Source: Vibrio mytili (lineage in GTDB: Bacteria > Pseudomonadota > Gammaproteobacteria > Enterobacterales > Vibrionaceae). Taken from it: a stretch of DNA of 64,000 nucleotides. Numbering within the stretch: the stretch's first letter is position 1; each line of letters begins with the position of its first letter. Below the pieces are notes generated by a model, which worked only from the letters and a program-made list of their open reading frames with translations, made no database searches and was not told the origin of the DNA. The DNA lies in the NCBI RefSeq assembly GCF_000830505.1, contig NZ_JXOK01000009.1, positions 20,255 to 84,254 on the forward strand, written 5' to 3'. Positions 1 through 9,885 of this stretch are shown piece after piece. A program made the position numbers and the translations under genes.

Positions 1-570
1 ACACCCGATTCCGTCATTGCTGATGGAGACATGCAAGACTGGCCAGGTGAAACCTGGTTGAATATTGGCAATGAGCAGGCGTTAAACGATATTATCAAGC
101 CTATAATGTCTGCTAGACTCGATTTAGCCAAAAATAATGGCTGTGATGCGGTGGAACCGGATAACGTTGATGGATTTGAGAATACTGAAGAAACCCATGG
201 ATTAATTACTCCAGAGCACCAATTAAGTTATAATAAGTGGCTTGCCAAAGAAGCCCATGCTAGGAACTTAAGTATTGCATTAAAGAATGATATTGACCAA
301 TTAAATGTTCTGGTATTTTCGTTTGACTTTGCGATTAGTGAGCAATGTTATGCTTATGGTAATGAGTGCCAATCCTATGAAGTTACATTTTTAAATAATA
401 ATAAGGCGGTATTTAATCAGGAATATTATACCAGCGGTAAAGTCGGTGAAACTGATCTGGATACATACAAAAATTTGGCTTGCCCGTATTTTATCAGTGT
501 AAAAATTTCATCGCTGTGGAAAATGACCTACGATCTAGATGGTGTAGGGGTGGTCACATGTAATCCATGA
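1..570 (+). CDS. GH114 endo-alpha-1,4-polygalactosaminidase-like hydrolase (5' end outside window)
   Basis: The reading frame is open from base 1, so the N-terminus and any signal peptide lie outside the window; 189 codons are visible. The visible part matches the C-terminal half of the GH114 (TM1410-like) barrel: DGWPGE-like DMQDWPGETWL, then the motif DAVEPDNVDG with the acidic residues expected at the active site, then SIALKNDIDQ and the ISEQC stretch. Family members cleave alpha-1,4-linked galactosamine polymers; fungal Ega3 acts on galactosaminogalactan. It converges on pelG with only 25 bp between stop codons, so it belongs physically to the pel island. Role inferred: trimming or release of the Pel polymer. 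The family call is firm; the substrate is inference. Confidence 0.85.
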   Translation, partial: TPDSVIADGDMQDWPGETWLNIGNEQALNDIIKPIMSARLDLAKNNGCDAVEPDNVDGFENTEETHGLITPEHQLSYNKWLAKEAHARNLSIALKNDIDQLNVLVFSFDFAISEQCYAYGNECQSYEVTFLNNNKAVFNQEYYTSGKVGETDLDTYKNLACPYFISVKISSLWKMTYDLDGVGVVTCNP

Positions 571-595
571 TAGCTAAATTTGGTTTACTTACTTG

Positions 596-1969
596 CTAAG
601 GGCGTTGCAGCATAAATGTTTGATATTCTAGGTCTTCAAATTGCTTGTCTAGAGTTATCATGCCAATAACTGATACTATAAACATAGTGATGGTGAATCC
701 ATAGCCATAGAAAACCGGTCCAAGTATGATGGTGATAGAGGATAGTGTAACGTTTCCAATTGCCATTAACACTATCAGCCATAGTGCTGACATTCTTTTG
801 TCTAGGTAATACATCACATTCAGTATGGCCATAAATAATACTTGTAAGCTAACACCGACCAAGTCTATGTAAAATAGATGTAAGTAGGTTAAGTCAATAT
901 TTAATAATGCCAGAATATCTTCTGCCCATAAAATTAAAAGTAACAGTGTCATTCCTTGAACTTTAAATATCTCATACAGACTTTTCTGGCAGGCTGAAAC
1001 CATATTCTCTTTTAGAGAATGAATTTTAGTCAGAGTTGCCCCTTTACGTAAAGCGTCATAAAAACGAACGCACGCATCAGCAAATTCTGTTTCCATATGG
1101 AGCATAAATACCGCCATACCAGGTACGACCGACAAATAAGCGATGAAAATCGGCAGGTCATATATATAAGAAGCTCGGAATATATCGATGACTTGGTGAG
1201 AGGTTCCTGTGTTGAACCAAAACACAAACTTATCTAACCATACTCCCAGGTTATAAAAAACTCCACAGAATACCAGTGAATAAAATGCCTTTTTGGGATT
1301 AAGAAATTCAAATGAAATCAATCGTTCAGCAGGAAACTCTCGGATAATGTCATATAAGAATGCAAACGTGAGGATGCCCTGACAGAAACAAAAGATCAGC
1401 ATCAGCCCTAGCAGACCGGAAGGTGGCAGAGAAAAACTGAGGCCTAGCATCAAACTGTAACTGATTGCCATCGTGATCAAAATGCGATAGTACTTTTTCA
1501 TACCACTCAACATTATTATAGCTAGCCATTGATTACTCAGCAGAATGAGCGTGGTAAAGATAACAATCTTCAGCGTTAGTTCGAGAGTACCTGCAAAGTT
1601 TAATACCGCAACGCCGACGGTAGCTGCCAACACGCTGATAATCAGCATAGCACCGAGTAGGTTCGGTAAAATGCGATGTTCTTGCCTGATGGAGACAAGG
1701 TCGGAAATATAGCGGGTAATTAAGAGTTGGAGTAGTCCGCTGATGATAAGCGATCCTGCCATCAAGTAGGTGACAATCACCAAAAACTGAATCACGACTT
1801 CGGTCGGAAAGCTCATGCCAAGCGTTACTAGACCGATAATCAGCATGGCAAGGATAGTCAATATCCAGGGGCCTGAACTGATAATCCCTGCTAGACCATA
1901 AGCTTCTATGATTGATAGCAGCGTGTTTTTTTTCAGGATCTTTCTTATTTCAAATCCAATCCCCGCCAT
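596..1969 (-). CDS. pelG: PelG, polytopic inner-membrane protein of Pel synthesis
   Basis: About 457 residues with roughly twelve hydrophobic segments, the usual size and layout of PelG, which works with PelF in polymerising and moving the Pel polysaccharide across the inner membrane. I place the start at the ATG at 1969, giving MAGIGFEIRKIL, the conserved PelG N-terminus; the frame is open further upstream inside pelF, but that extension looks like translated pelF sequence. The start lies 20 bp inside the end of pelF, so the two are probably translationally coupled. It is the last gene of the seven-gene minus-strand operon. No obvious terminator lies between it and the convergent GH114 gene. 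Confidence 0.9.
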   Translation of the reverse strand: MAGIGFEIRKILKKNTLLSIIEAYGLAGIISSGPWILTILAMLIIGLVTLGMSFPTEVVIQFLVIVTYLMAGSLIISGLLQLLITRYISDLVSIRQEHRILPNLLGAMLIISVLAATVGVAVLNFAGTLELTLKIVIFTTLILLSNQWLAIIMLSGMKKYYRILITMAISYSLMLGLSFSLPPSGLLGLMLIFCFCQGILTFAFLYDIIREFPAERLISFEFLNPKKAFYSLVFCGVFYNLGVWLDKFVFWFNTGTSHQVIDIFRASYIYDLPIFIAYLSVVPGMAVFMLHMETEFADACVRFYDALRKGATLTKIHSLKENMVSACQKSLYEIFKVQGMTLLLLILWAEDILALLNIDLTYLHLFYIDLVGVSLQVLFMAILNVMYYLDKRMSALWLIVLMAIGNVTLSSITIILGPVFYGYGFTITMFIVSVIGMITLDKQFEDLEYQTFMLQRP

Positions 1970-3488
1970 TAATGGCCTCCTGATACAGCTTATGATAAGC
2001 ACCATACATTCTGGTTTCGTTGTAATAGCGAAGCACTCGTTTCTTGCCGATATCACCGGCTTTTCGCCACGTTTCAGAATCGGCTAGAATTTTGGTAATC
2101 GCTTTGACCCCTTCCTGAGGGCTGGCTATAGGAATGACTTCTCCTGCGGAACCAAGCGCGGCATCTTCTCCCTTGGCACCTTTTATCATCTCACGGCAGG
2201 CACCCACCTCAGTTGCAATACAAGGAATACCCGAAGCCATTGCCTCCAGTAGCACAAGTGGCTGCGCCTCGCTGATAGAGGTCAGCATCATTACGCCAAT
2301 TTTCGGAATGATTTCCGCCACGTTCTGACTTCCAAGCATTTTGATATTGTCACTCATGTCCAAGCTTTTGATCAGCAGATCGCATTCGTAGACGTAGTCT
2401 GGATCCTCTTCTGTTGGGCCGATGATCCAGCCTTCCAGATCTGGCAGCTCCTCCACCGCCATTCGTATGGTACGAATAAAGGTTTTGATGTCTTTGATCG
2501 GTACCACTCGGCCCACTAAACCTACAACTAAAGGTGGATGTAAAGGTCTTTGTTGATAGGCTCGTTCAAAACGATCGACGTCGATGCCATTGACTATCAC
2601 TAGAGTGCGGTCATCCGGAGCGCCATCTTGGTGTTGCCGTTGTCGGTTGCCTTCAAATAGTGCGATGATTTTATTAGCCTGGTGATAAGCGGTGAGACCG
2701 AGCTGCTCAAAAAATTGCACCCAAGTCTTTCTCATTAGATCTATCCCTTTATACATAGAGATATCCAGTGCAGCGTGGTGGTTATTGGCCCACTCAGCCT
2801 GCGAGAGATCTATTTTTCGTTCCTTGGTATAGATGCCGTGTTCGGTAAGCAGCAGAGGTCTTCCTGTGATTTGGTGGCATAGCGCACCAAGAAATCCAGC
2901 GTAACCAGTTGAAACACTGTGAAATACTTTCGCATCCGGCAGGTTTTGAGATATTTTCGATAAAATGAACAACGGTTGATAAATATTCCGATACGTCCAA
3001 AAGTAGTCGACAAACGATTCGGTATCTGCATAAGAGGTATACTGATCGGTCAACATTTCCCAAGAGGAGCGACTGTAAAGAAAGTCCTCCATTGTCAGAG
3101 AACCGTGTTTACCAAGTATTTTGGAAACACTGAGAAGCAGTTCACCCGGAATAGGCGTCGAACTGTGATTAAAATAAGACAGGAAAGCACGTAATGTCGC
3201 AAAATGTGTCTCGTTGCCTGAGCAGGTTCGGGGGTTGTATTTTTTGGCATCTGGTAATAGGAAGTGAACCTCAAATCCGACAACGTTGCCTGGTAACTGA
3301 TAGGCCGGTTCTTTGTACAGGTCCGGATGACCACCGAGAAAAATAAGATAAAACTTCAGTTCAGGCAGGCCTAGAATGATCTGGTGTACCCAACTAGAAA
3401 CACCGCCTCTTACATACGGGTATGTGCCCTCAAGTAGTAGGCAAACGTCAACAGGTTCCTTGGACTGCTTCCGACTAAAGAATTTCAT
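1950..3488 (-). CDS. pelF: PelF, GT4-family glycosyltransferase for Pel
   Basis: Cytosolic glycosyltransferase of the GT4/GT-B fold, about 512 residues as in other PelF proteins. The N-terminal domain begins with LLLEGTYPYVRGGVSSW, the PelF signature, and the C-terminal domain has the nucleotide-sugar E-x7-E motif in SEAQPLVLLEAMASG. Known family role: uses UDP-sugars (GalNAc/GlcNAc) to build Pel with PelG and the PelD/PelE scaffold. The ATG at 3488 forms an ATGA overlap with the end of the pelE frame; a TTG two codons upstream at 3494 is the alternative start. The 3' end overlaps pelG. Confidence 0.93.
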   Translation of the reverse strand: MKFFSRKQSKEPVDVCLLLEGTYPYVRGGVSSWVHQIILGLPELKFYLIFLGGHPDLYKEPAYQLPGNVVGFEVHFLLPDAKKYNPRTCSGNETHFATLRAFLSYFNHSSTPIPGELLLSVSKILGKHGSLTMEDFLYSRSSWEMLTDQYTSYADTESFVDYFWTYRNIYQPLFILSKISQNLPDAKVFHSVSTGYAGFLGALCHQITGRPLLLTEHGIYTKERKIDLSQAEWANNHHAALDISMYKGIDLMRKTWVQFFEQLGLTAYHQANKIIALFEGNRQRQHQDGAPDDRTLVIVNGIDVDRFERAYQQRPLHPPLVVGLVGRVVPIKDIKTFIRTIRMAVEELPDLEGWIIGPTEEDPDYVYECDLLIKSLDMSDNIKMLGSQNVAEIIPKIGVMMLTSISEAQPLVLLEAMASGIPCIATEVGACREMIKGAKGEDAALGSAGEVIPIASPQEGVKAITKILADSETWRKAGDIGKKRVLRYYNETRMYGAYHKLYQEAINGGDWI

Positions 3489-4452
3489 CTCCAATACTCT
3501 TTTATCTGGCTAGTTAACTCGTTATGTTGGTCTGGGAAGTAAGTAATGAAATGTCGTACATCGCGGTAATTGCCAATCATATAAGCTGCTTCCGCCAGAT
3601 AGGGAGCAACTAGCTTGATGATTGCTCCTTGATTTAGGGCTCTGTTTAGTACACGGGTGGCGTCTAATGGGCGCTTCTGCTTGAGAAAAACTCTTCCTAA
3701 TAAAAGGTTAGATGATGCAGACTCTTGGATTTTATTTGCATGAATCAGGTACTGTTCGGCCTGTTCTAAGTAGAGTTGGATTAGAACGCCTTCGGCAATG
3801 CAAGATAGCAGAGTTCCCAGTATTGTTGAGCTAGCTCATACGCTTTATGCGCTGTTGGCCTATGCTCAAATTGCTTTTTGAATAAGCTTATTGATTCATT
3901 TATTTCTGTCTCTATTCGCTCCAGAGATGCATAGGCCTGCAACCTTACATCGTCGGACAGATCTCTTCTTGCAAGTTGTAACATGGACACGGCGTATTTA
4001 TTGGGTAGGTTACGAATCGCCGAGATAGCGAGTAAATGCCTTTCTGGATCGTTGTCATACAGTAGAATCTCACGCAAAGCACCAATACCTAAATGTTCGA
4101 CGGGAATATTTTTCGGATTCACCGGCAACGGACTTTCTTCATAAGATCGCCAAGTGACGTTGTTTACTTTGCGTGGTAGGTGTAGGGCGAACAGCAGCGA
4201 ACCGAGTGTTCCCAATATGCCGATAACCGGAAGTAACCAGTTAAAAATAAAAAGAAAACCCATCGAACTTCCTAGTGGGTATTTATAGTTAGTTGGCATC
4301 ATTAGCCAGCAGGCGGCACTCAAACTGACGCAGGCCAAAGTGTGGTAAGCCAGTGCGTATAGTTCAACATGAATTGTATCAGAGTGCTGGATTAGCATAT
4401 TTATACTGATGCTCTCGAGCACCAAAGCACTAAGAAGCAGCCATATTTTCAT
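3485..4452 (-). CDS. pelE: PelE, membrane scaffold of Pel synthase (frame broken by an apparent 1-bp deletion)
   Basis: The first frame (4452 down to a stop at 3781) gives 223 residues: two N-terminal pairs of membrane segments, then a soluble helical repeat region ending ELCYLALPKAF. In the next frame the sequence continues without a stop as AEGVLIQLYLEQAEQYL and runs 100 residues to a TGA at 3485 that overlaps the pelF start. Adding one base near 3796 (GCC read as CC) joins them into about 322 residues, the normal PelE length. PelE pairs with PelD in the inner membrane. The start overlaps the end of pelD by 23 bp. Whether the break is real or a sequencing error is discussed in the findings; I favour error. 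Confidence 0.82.
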
Positions 4453-5809
4453 AGAAGTCTCCTAGCTGCACAATAACTTGTTGAATTTTATCCCAATCCT
4501 TTTCTACTGACAGCGGGCCAATGATTTTGAAATCAGCGTTAAGGGACGGTATTTCTACCGGAATCATTGCGTTGAGGCGATTAGCAAACTGCTGCGCTCC
4601 ATACAAGGTTGTCATCGGCAGCAAAACGGTAAGTGCTTGCTGTCCGTTGACGGTTTGACAGCACCAGTAAATATCGGCCCCACGATGATGCTCGATTGCA
4701 GAGTTGAGTGCTCGTTGATACTTGTTTTTGATATCGATAAAGACAATCACACAACTGTCTGTTCCGTAGTGCTTATTGTTATTTTTGGCCCTGTCCAGAT
4801 AGTCGATAAACAGCGACTTCTGATTCTGCTGTAGAGTCGGAGTCATGAACTCGTCAGTCAGCAGGTCTGCAGAATAGTTAGCAACAACGGAGAGCAATGC
4901 AATATTGGTCGGATTCAGCATGAAAAACTTGGTGCTTTCCGCCAGAACAGCGGCCTGGATGTCACCATGAGTATTAACCAGCGGAATACAGAGTTGGTAA
5001 CGAGACTTATGCTCCTGTTGCTCAGACAATTTGGCAGCGGAAAGCAGTTGTTGCTCCTTCAGCATTTCTTGCAGCATTGGGTCTGTGAGGTCTAATAGGT
5101 GCTGTTCACCTCGTACCGATAGTGCGTTAGGGGTAATATTTTTCCCATTAACTTGGTAAAATCCGGCAACTTCAATCCCTGCAATTTCAGCCATTAAATT
5201 GAGGATCGGTTCAGCAAGGTTTTCCTGACGCTGCTCAATGTGTTGGTATGCAATATTGCTCAGGGCTTTAACGCTTGATCGAAGACTGCTGCTCTGGCTA
5301 GCCGTGCGCTGTTCGAGCTGGTCATGTGAAACTTTAAGCAAGTGGTAGTTTTTGCTGAATAGAGCCAATTTATCACGCATGTACTGATGCTCCATCGACA
5401 GACGACGGCTGGTACTGTTCCAGTGGTTTTGAAATTCACCAGCCAGCAAGGTGGTGAAGACAATACCGATCCCGTGAGAGAGAGGAAACTGTTGAAGATG
5501 ACCGTCTATCTGCATGATATAGGCGATGACAATGTTGGTTACGACCGCGCAGGTTAATCCCTTGGCGAGTCCATAACGCAATGCGATCAGTATTGGACCA
5601 ATCAATGGCCAGAAAAAGCTCTGCTCAACAAATGGCGGTGTCAGTAATTCCGATTTAGTCCAGATATAAATAACGATTAGCGTGACAACAGACGTCTCGA
5701 GCCACGCGATGCCGTTGCTTTGATTTCCTTTTACTATCTGTCTAAAGTTCCGTTTACTCATATAACACCATTGAGTCTTAATGTTTTTTGTCGAGCGAAA
5801 ACTGTCCAC
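4430..5809 (-). CDS. pelD: PelD, c-di-GMP receptor of the Pel synthase
   Basis: Inner-membrane protein with about four N-terminal membrane segments, a coiled-coil stretch, a GAF-like domain and a degenerate GGDEF domain; about 459 residues against 455 in Pseudomonas. The GGDEF active-site motif is absent, but an RxxD sequence (RGAD, R376-D379 in this numbering) sits where the Pseudomonas receptor has its inhibitory-site R-x-x-D, so c-di-GMP binding is likely kept. The GTG at 5809 overlaps the pelC stop; an ATG at 5761 giving MSKRNFRQIV is an equally plausible start, and neither has a strong ribosome site. Known role: activates Pel polymerisation after transcription when c-di-GMP is high. Confidence 0.92.
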   Translation of the reverse strand: MDSFRSTKNIKTQWCYMSKRNFRQIVKGNQSNGIAWLETSVVTLIVIYIWTKSELLTPPFVEQSFFWPLIGPILIALRYGLAKGLTCAVVTNIVIAYIMQIDGHLQQFPLSHGIGIVFTTLLAGEFQNHWNSTSRRLSMEHQYMRDKLALFSKNYHLLKVSHDQLEQRTASQSSSLRSSVKALSNIAYQHIEQRQENLAEPILNLMAEIAGIEVAGFYQVNGKNITPNALSVRGEQHLLDLTDPMLQEMLKEQQLLSAAKLSEQQEHKSRYQLCIPLVNTHGDIQAAVLAESTKFFMLNPTNIALLSVVANYSADLLTDEFMTPTLQQNQKSLFIDYLDRAKNNNKHYGTDSCVIVFIDIKNKYQRALNSAIEHHRGADIYWCCQTVNGQQALTVLLPMTTLYGAQQFANRLNAMIPVEIPSLNADFKIIGPLSVEKDWDKIQQVIVQLGDFYENMAAS

Positions 5810-6327
5810 TATGGTTGCGTTACCACAATGCCATCGAGCAATTTTTCAATTACTACCTGACCAGTGCCAGTAATGCTCTCGCGTCCCCAGCCGACTCGAC
5901 TGCCCGACGCCCGCCAGCGCACCTCACCCGTTTTGGCGGATTGAATTTCTAACGTTAAACCCACCGCAGGCTCGCCATCTAATCCGCTTTTGTAATGCCA
6001 CTCTTCGATAGAGCCGGTAATAACATAATCTACCGATTGGTTTGCCAACCATGCCTGGGCGTTTTGTTGTTTCACGCTTGAATCAAGCACACTGCGGAGA
6101 TCAGTGTTGTTTGTCGCAGGGTACCGAATCGTTCTGATGCCTTTTGCATAAAGCTGCGTTGCGACCAATTGTTCCGCTTTTTCTGCCGCCATAGGAGTAT
6201 TGGCATTGTTGATCATTGGCATGATGGCCCATGAGCTTGCCGCACTAAAAGTTGGGCTATCCGGTATTTGGTAATTGCTGCATGAGAACAGGATCATGCT
6301 CAATGTTATCAGTAAGATATTCTTCAT
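5809..6327 (-). CDS. pelC: PelC, outer-membrane lipoprotein of Pel export
   Basis: 172 residues starting with a lipoprotein signal peptide; the lipobox is LFSC with the acylated cysteine at position 16. PelC forms a periplasmic ring under the PelB barrel and guides the cationic polymer towards the pore. The size matches Pseudomonas PelC. It follows pelB after a 12-bp gap and its TAG stop overlaps the upstream GTG proposed for pelD, so translation of the operon is continuous here. Confidence 0.93.
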   Translation of the reverse strand: MKNILLITLSMILFSCSNYQIPDSPTFSAASSWAIMPMINNANTPMAAEKAEQLVATQLYAKGIRTIRYPATNNTDLRSVLDSSVKQQNAQAWLANQSVDYVITGSIEEWHYKSGLDGEPAVGLTLEIQSAKTGEVRWRASGSRVGWGRESITGTGQVVIEKLLDGIVVTQP

Positions 6328-6339
6328 CTTATTGTCCTT

Positions 6340-9300
6340 TTAGAAGCTGTAGTAGTAGCCCAGTGACAGTTGTAATGAGTCAGTACCGTTTCGATCCTGG
6401 CTTTGCCAACTAGTCGTCAGGTAAAGCTCATCACTGCCGAGAATTTCCCAGCCCAGCCCGGCACTGAGAGTAAGATCCGGCTTTGAAGTAACCGTGTTGT
6501 AGCCGAGTGAAGTATCAAGCCAATATCGGGGGGAGGGTACTGTAGGGCCCGGTAGACCTGGTGTTCCGTGATACAGACGTTGACCAATAGACAGCCTCTG
6601 GTATCTGTTTGCTATGAAATCGCTGCTTGTGATAGGCGTATTACCCTGGTACCACTGATTGAACCCGGTTAAGGGCGAGCTGTCGTGTTTGATATTGTGT
6701 GTTGAAATATCGGCGTATGCCTGCCAGGCAGGATCGTTAATAAACAGTTGTTCTGTTACGCGCAGATTCATGTCCCAGCCTTGGCCAATATTGTCGTCAA
6801 ATCGCGTTTTTAAATCATGATAGTTGAGCCGCAAAGAGAGGGATTCCCGGTTGGTCAGTCTATAATGGGTGCTAAAGCCTAGGGTATTGTCTTGACCAGC
6901 AACGGTTAATAGTTTGCTCGCTTCTATGTGTGAATTCAGGCTTAAGCTGAATTTAGCCTGCCAATCGTCATTAATGGCAAACTGATAGTGTCCTATTAGC
7001 CCGAGCCGTTGGTCGCCAATACCGTCTGCGATATCAAAGCCAATTTCGGCACTGCTATCAGAAAATTGCTGGTGGTACGAACCTCTCAAGCGATGTTCGT
7101 TCCTAAGATCACTACTCTGAAGATTGTCTATTGTGCTTGTTTGCTGGTAGTCGTTACCAAGTCGCCAGAAGCCAGAAGAGTGCGGAGCATAGAAATCCAG
7201 GCTGTAACGGGTGATATCCCATGAACTAATCGATAAAACTTGGCCGCGTAGACTGCGATTTTTATCCGGATTCTGCTGCGCATGCATTTTAAGTAATTGC
7301 GCTTCCGAGTCTTTATCTTGCATGGTGCCGAGCAGATTTTCACCTTCATCCCAAGCCGCTTGCTGCTGACCAACTTTTTTCAGCGCGGCATACTTGTCGG
7401 TAACCGGTAAATTAACTGAATTTGCCAGCAGACGTTCTACAGCATCTTTATCGTTCTGCTTCATCGCTAGGGAAAGTTTCTGCCAGTCAGGCAAAGGGTA
7501 CTGGCCTAGCGCGGTATTCTGTTGCCAATACAACAAGCGATCGGTTTGATTGTTGGCTAGGTAATGTCTGTAAAGCTCGGCGGTACGTTCCGGGCTCGGT
7601 GCCGTCGTCGCTTCAAATTCAATCATCGATTGTGCAAAAGTAGGGCTGGTAAACAGGGCGATGAGAGACCGGTAGCTAGAATCCCCCCCTTGACTGGCCA
7701 GTAGTTCTTGTTTCCTTTGGTAGAGAACAAATTTGCGCAGCTCGTACGCTTTATCTAACTGGCCGGTTTTTTCTAGCAATGTCGCGTAATTGAGCAGGAT
7801 GGACACGTCGGGAGCGTCATTGTTGAGTAATAACTGTTTGTACCAAATTGCGGCTTCAGCCCAGTTGCCCAGTTGTTGATTGGCGGTAGCAAAAGCCAGC
7901 CATAAATTCTGATCATCCGCTAATACCAGTTTATAGCGGTCATAGAGTTCTGACAGGTGATGATGATCTTTGGTTTCAATTGCTATCCACATTAAGCTGT
8001 TTATAGCGGTCGGGTCAGCCGGAGAAATTTCTAAAATAGTCTTAAGCAGTTCTGCGGCCTGATCAGTTTTCCCCTCTTGTAAAGAAAGCTCAACCCGGAT
8101 ATTTAACACGTCCAAATTACGGACGAGAGACGGGTCACTTGCTGCCAGATCAACTAACTGTTTCAGTCTGTCACTATCGCCACGTTGTTGGCTTTCAGAG
8201 ATTAACAACAGTAGAATTTGATCGTTATCCGTCTGTCTATAAAGCGCAACTAGCATTGCACTACTGTCTCTATCAAGGGGCGAAAGTACTTTTACGTAGC
8301 GATAAATGTCGAGTTGGTCACTCTGGCGAGTAGCGAGTTGGTTAAAACTTTTTATCGCCACAGCTCGGTTACTGGTTTCCCATGCGAGCGCTGCGACCCT
8401 TTTTAGATAGAGGTTCTCTGCTTCCAGCCAGTTTTCGGGGGCGATAAGAGCATTTAAGGCTTGTTGGGGTTGGTGCTGCATTAAAAACATATCTAAGGCT
8501 GTTAACGCTTCTTTTTGAGTCGGAGAGCGAAGTCGACGCAGATCACGCCACTGTGAGATAGCTGCCTGGCTATTATTCTGATAGCTATAAAGACGCATTT
8601 TATGGCTGATTAGTTGCGAATCGTTAGGGTGAGTTTGTGCTAGCTCGATAACGCTTTTTAATGCTGCATCGGTCCCCTGAGACTTTTCAATTGCATCTAC
8701 CCATTGTGAATATTCGTCCTGACGAAGCCGATTCTGTTTGGCCAAGGCAGACAGAAAAACCCCAATATAGTAGATATCACTTAATGCCTGAGAGTCTTCT
8801 AGACCATTACGAAGCTGCTCTTCCGTTGGTGAGAGTGGCAAGAGGGCAATGCTGACCGCCTGAGCATTTTTGATATCATCCTGCCATCGATAAATTTGGT
8901 GCAATGCCTGATAATCTTGTATATCTCCCTCAAGTTCAATTGCTTGGTGTAATGCGTCTGTTGCTACTGCTAATTCTTCTAAAGCGACGGCAATTTCAGC
9001 ACTATGTCGATAGTGGCTCGCTTTCGGCTCGACTTTAACCAGCTTGTTGAGTTGCTCGAGAGCAACATCCAAATTGCCAACTTTTTCTGAGTGGTCACTT
9101 GATGCTTTTAGGTAATCAGGGGTATTGGCGAGGGTGCTTGATACTGTTCGATGAATTCTTTACTTAGTTGTGGTTGATTCACGGCAGCAAACACATCAAA
9201 CAGGTCGTTCGCATGTGGCATATCTTCAGAATGTTGGAATGCTTCTTTGCTCAGCGTTAAGGCAGAATCGTAGTTTTCACCCTGTAATGCTAGAGAGATT

Positions 9301-9878
9301 AGCTCGTCGTAGTCGGTGACATCACTTGCAACGTGCGAATACAAATAATCCAGCCCCTTTAAAGGCAGGTTAAACCCAATGGCGGCATCGGCAAAACGAC
9401 GGGCAAGAGCGTCATCAGGGATAGCATCAATTAGGTCAAAAAATGCGGTTAACTTCTCTTCAGCTTGTAGCTGTTGTTCTGGTGTTGCTTTGTAGTAACT
9501 GGCAAGCAGCACCGACAAATAAGATTCAGTTGCCTGCCAATCTCGCTCTCCATTATTGTCAATCAACATTGTTTCCAGCAGACGACTGGCATCGTCAAGT
9601 TGACCAAGTTCGATGTATTTATCGGCTATTTTCTTCACGATATCACGATTTTCTGGGTCGAATTTATACAACTGATTCAGAAAAGCTAGGGATATCTGAG
9701 GTGAGGCGGACTGCTCAATAAGCTGAATTAACATAAGCTTGGTTGGAGCGACAAACCACATGGTGCCGAGCGAAAAAACGGCGATAAGAACAAGAGTAGA
9801 CTTATTGATTAGATGAGTTTTTGGTCTACTCTTCGCTATGTAAGATTGCTCTGGTGGGTTGACGCGTGAATTACTCAT
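6340..9878 (-). CDS. pelB: PelB, TPR and outer-membrane porin of Pel export (frame broken by an apparent 1-bp deletion)
   Basis: The first frame (9878 to a stop at 9108) encodes 256 residues: one N-terminal membrane anchor (about residues 28-50) followed by TPR-like helices. It ends EQYQAPSPIPLIT. The neighbouring frame then carries TPDYLKASSDHSEK and continues for over 900 residues of TPR repeats and a C-terminal beta-barrel ending in SLGYYYSF with the terminal aromatic expected of a barrel. Adding one base in the C-rich stretch at 9119-9134 restores about 1179 residues, against 1193 in Pseudomonas PelB. The protein recruits PelA through its TPRs and forms the export pore. It lies 7 bp after pelA and 12 bp before pelC. 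Confidence 0.88.
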
Positions 9879-9885
9879 ATTCTAA

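Noticed and set aside
3485..9878. Phase-variable switching of Pel through frameshifts in pelB and pelE
   Set aside because: No long homopolymer or repeat at the breaks, and the same one-base losses occur in unrelated housekeeping genes, so sequence error explains them better.
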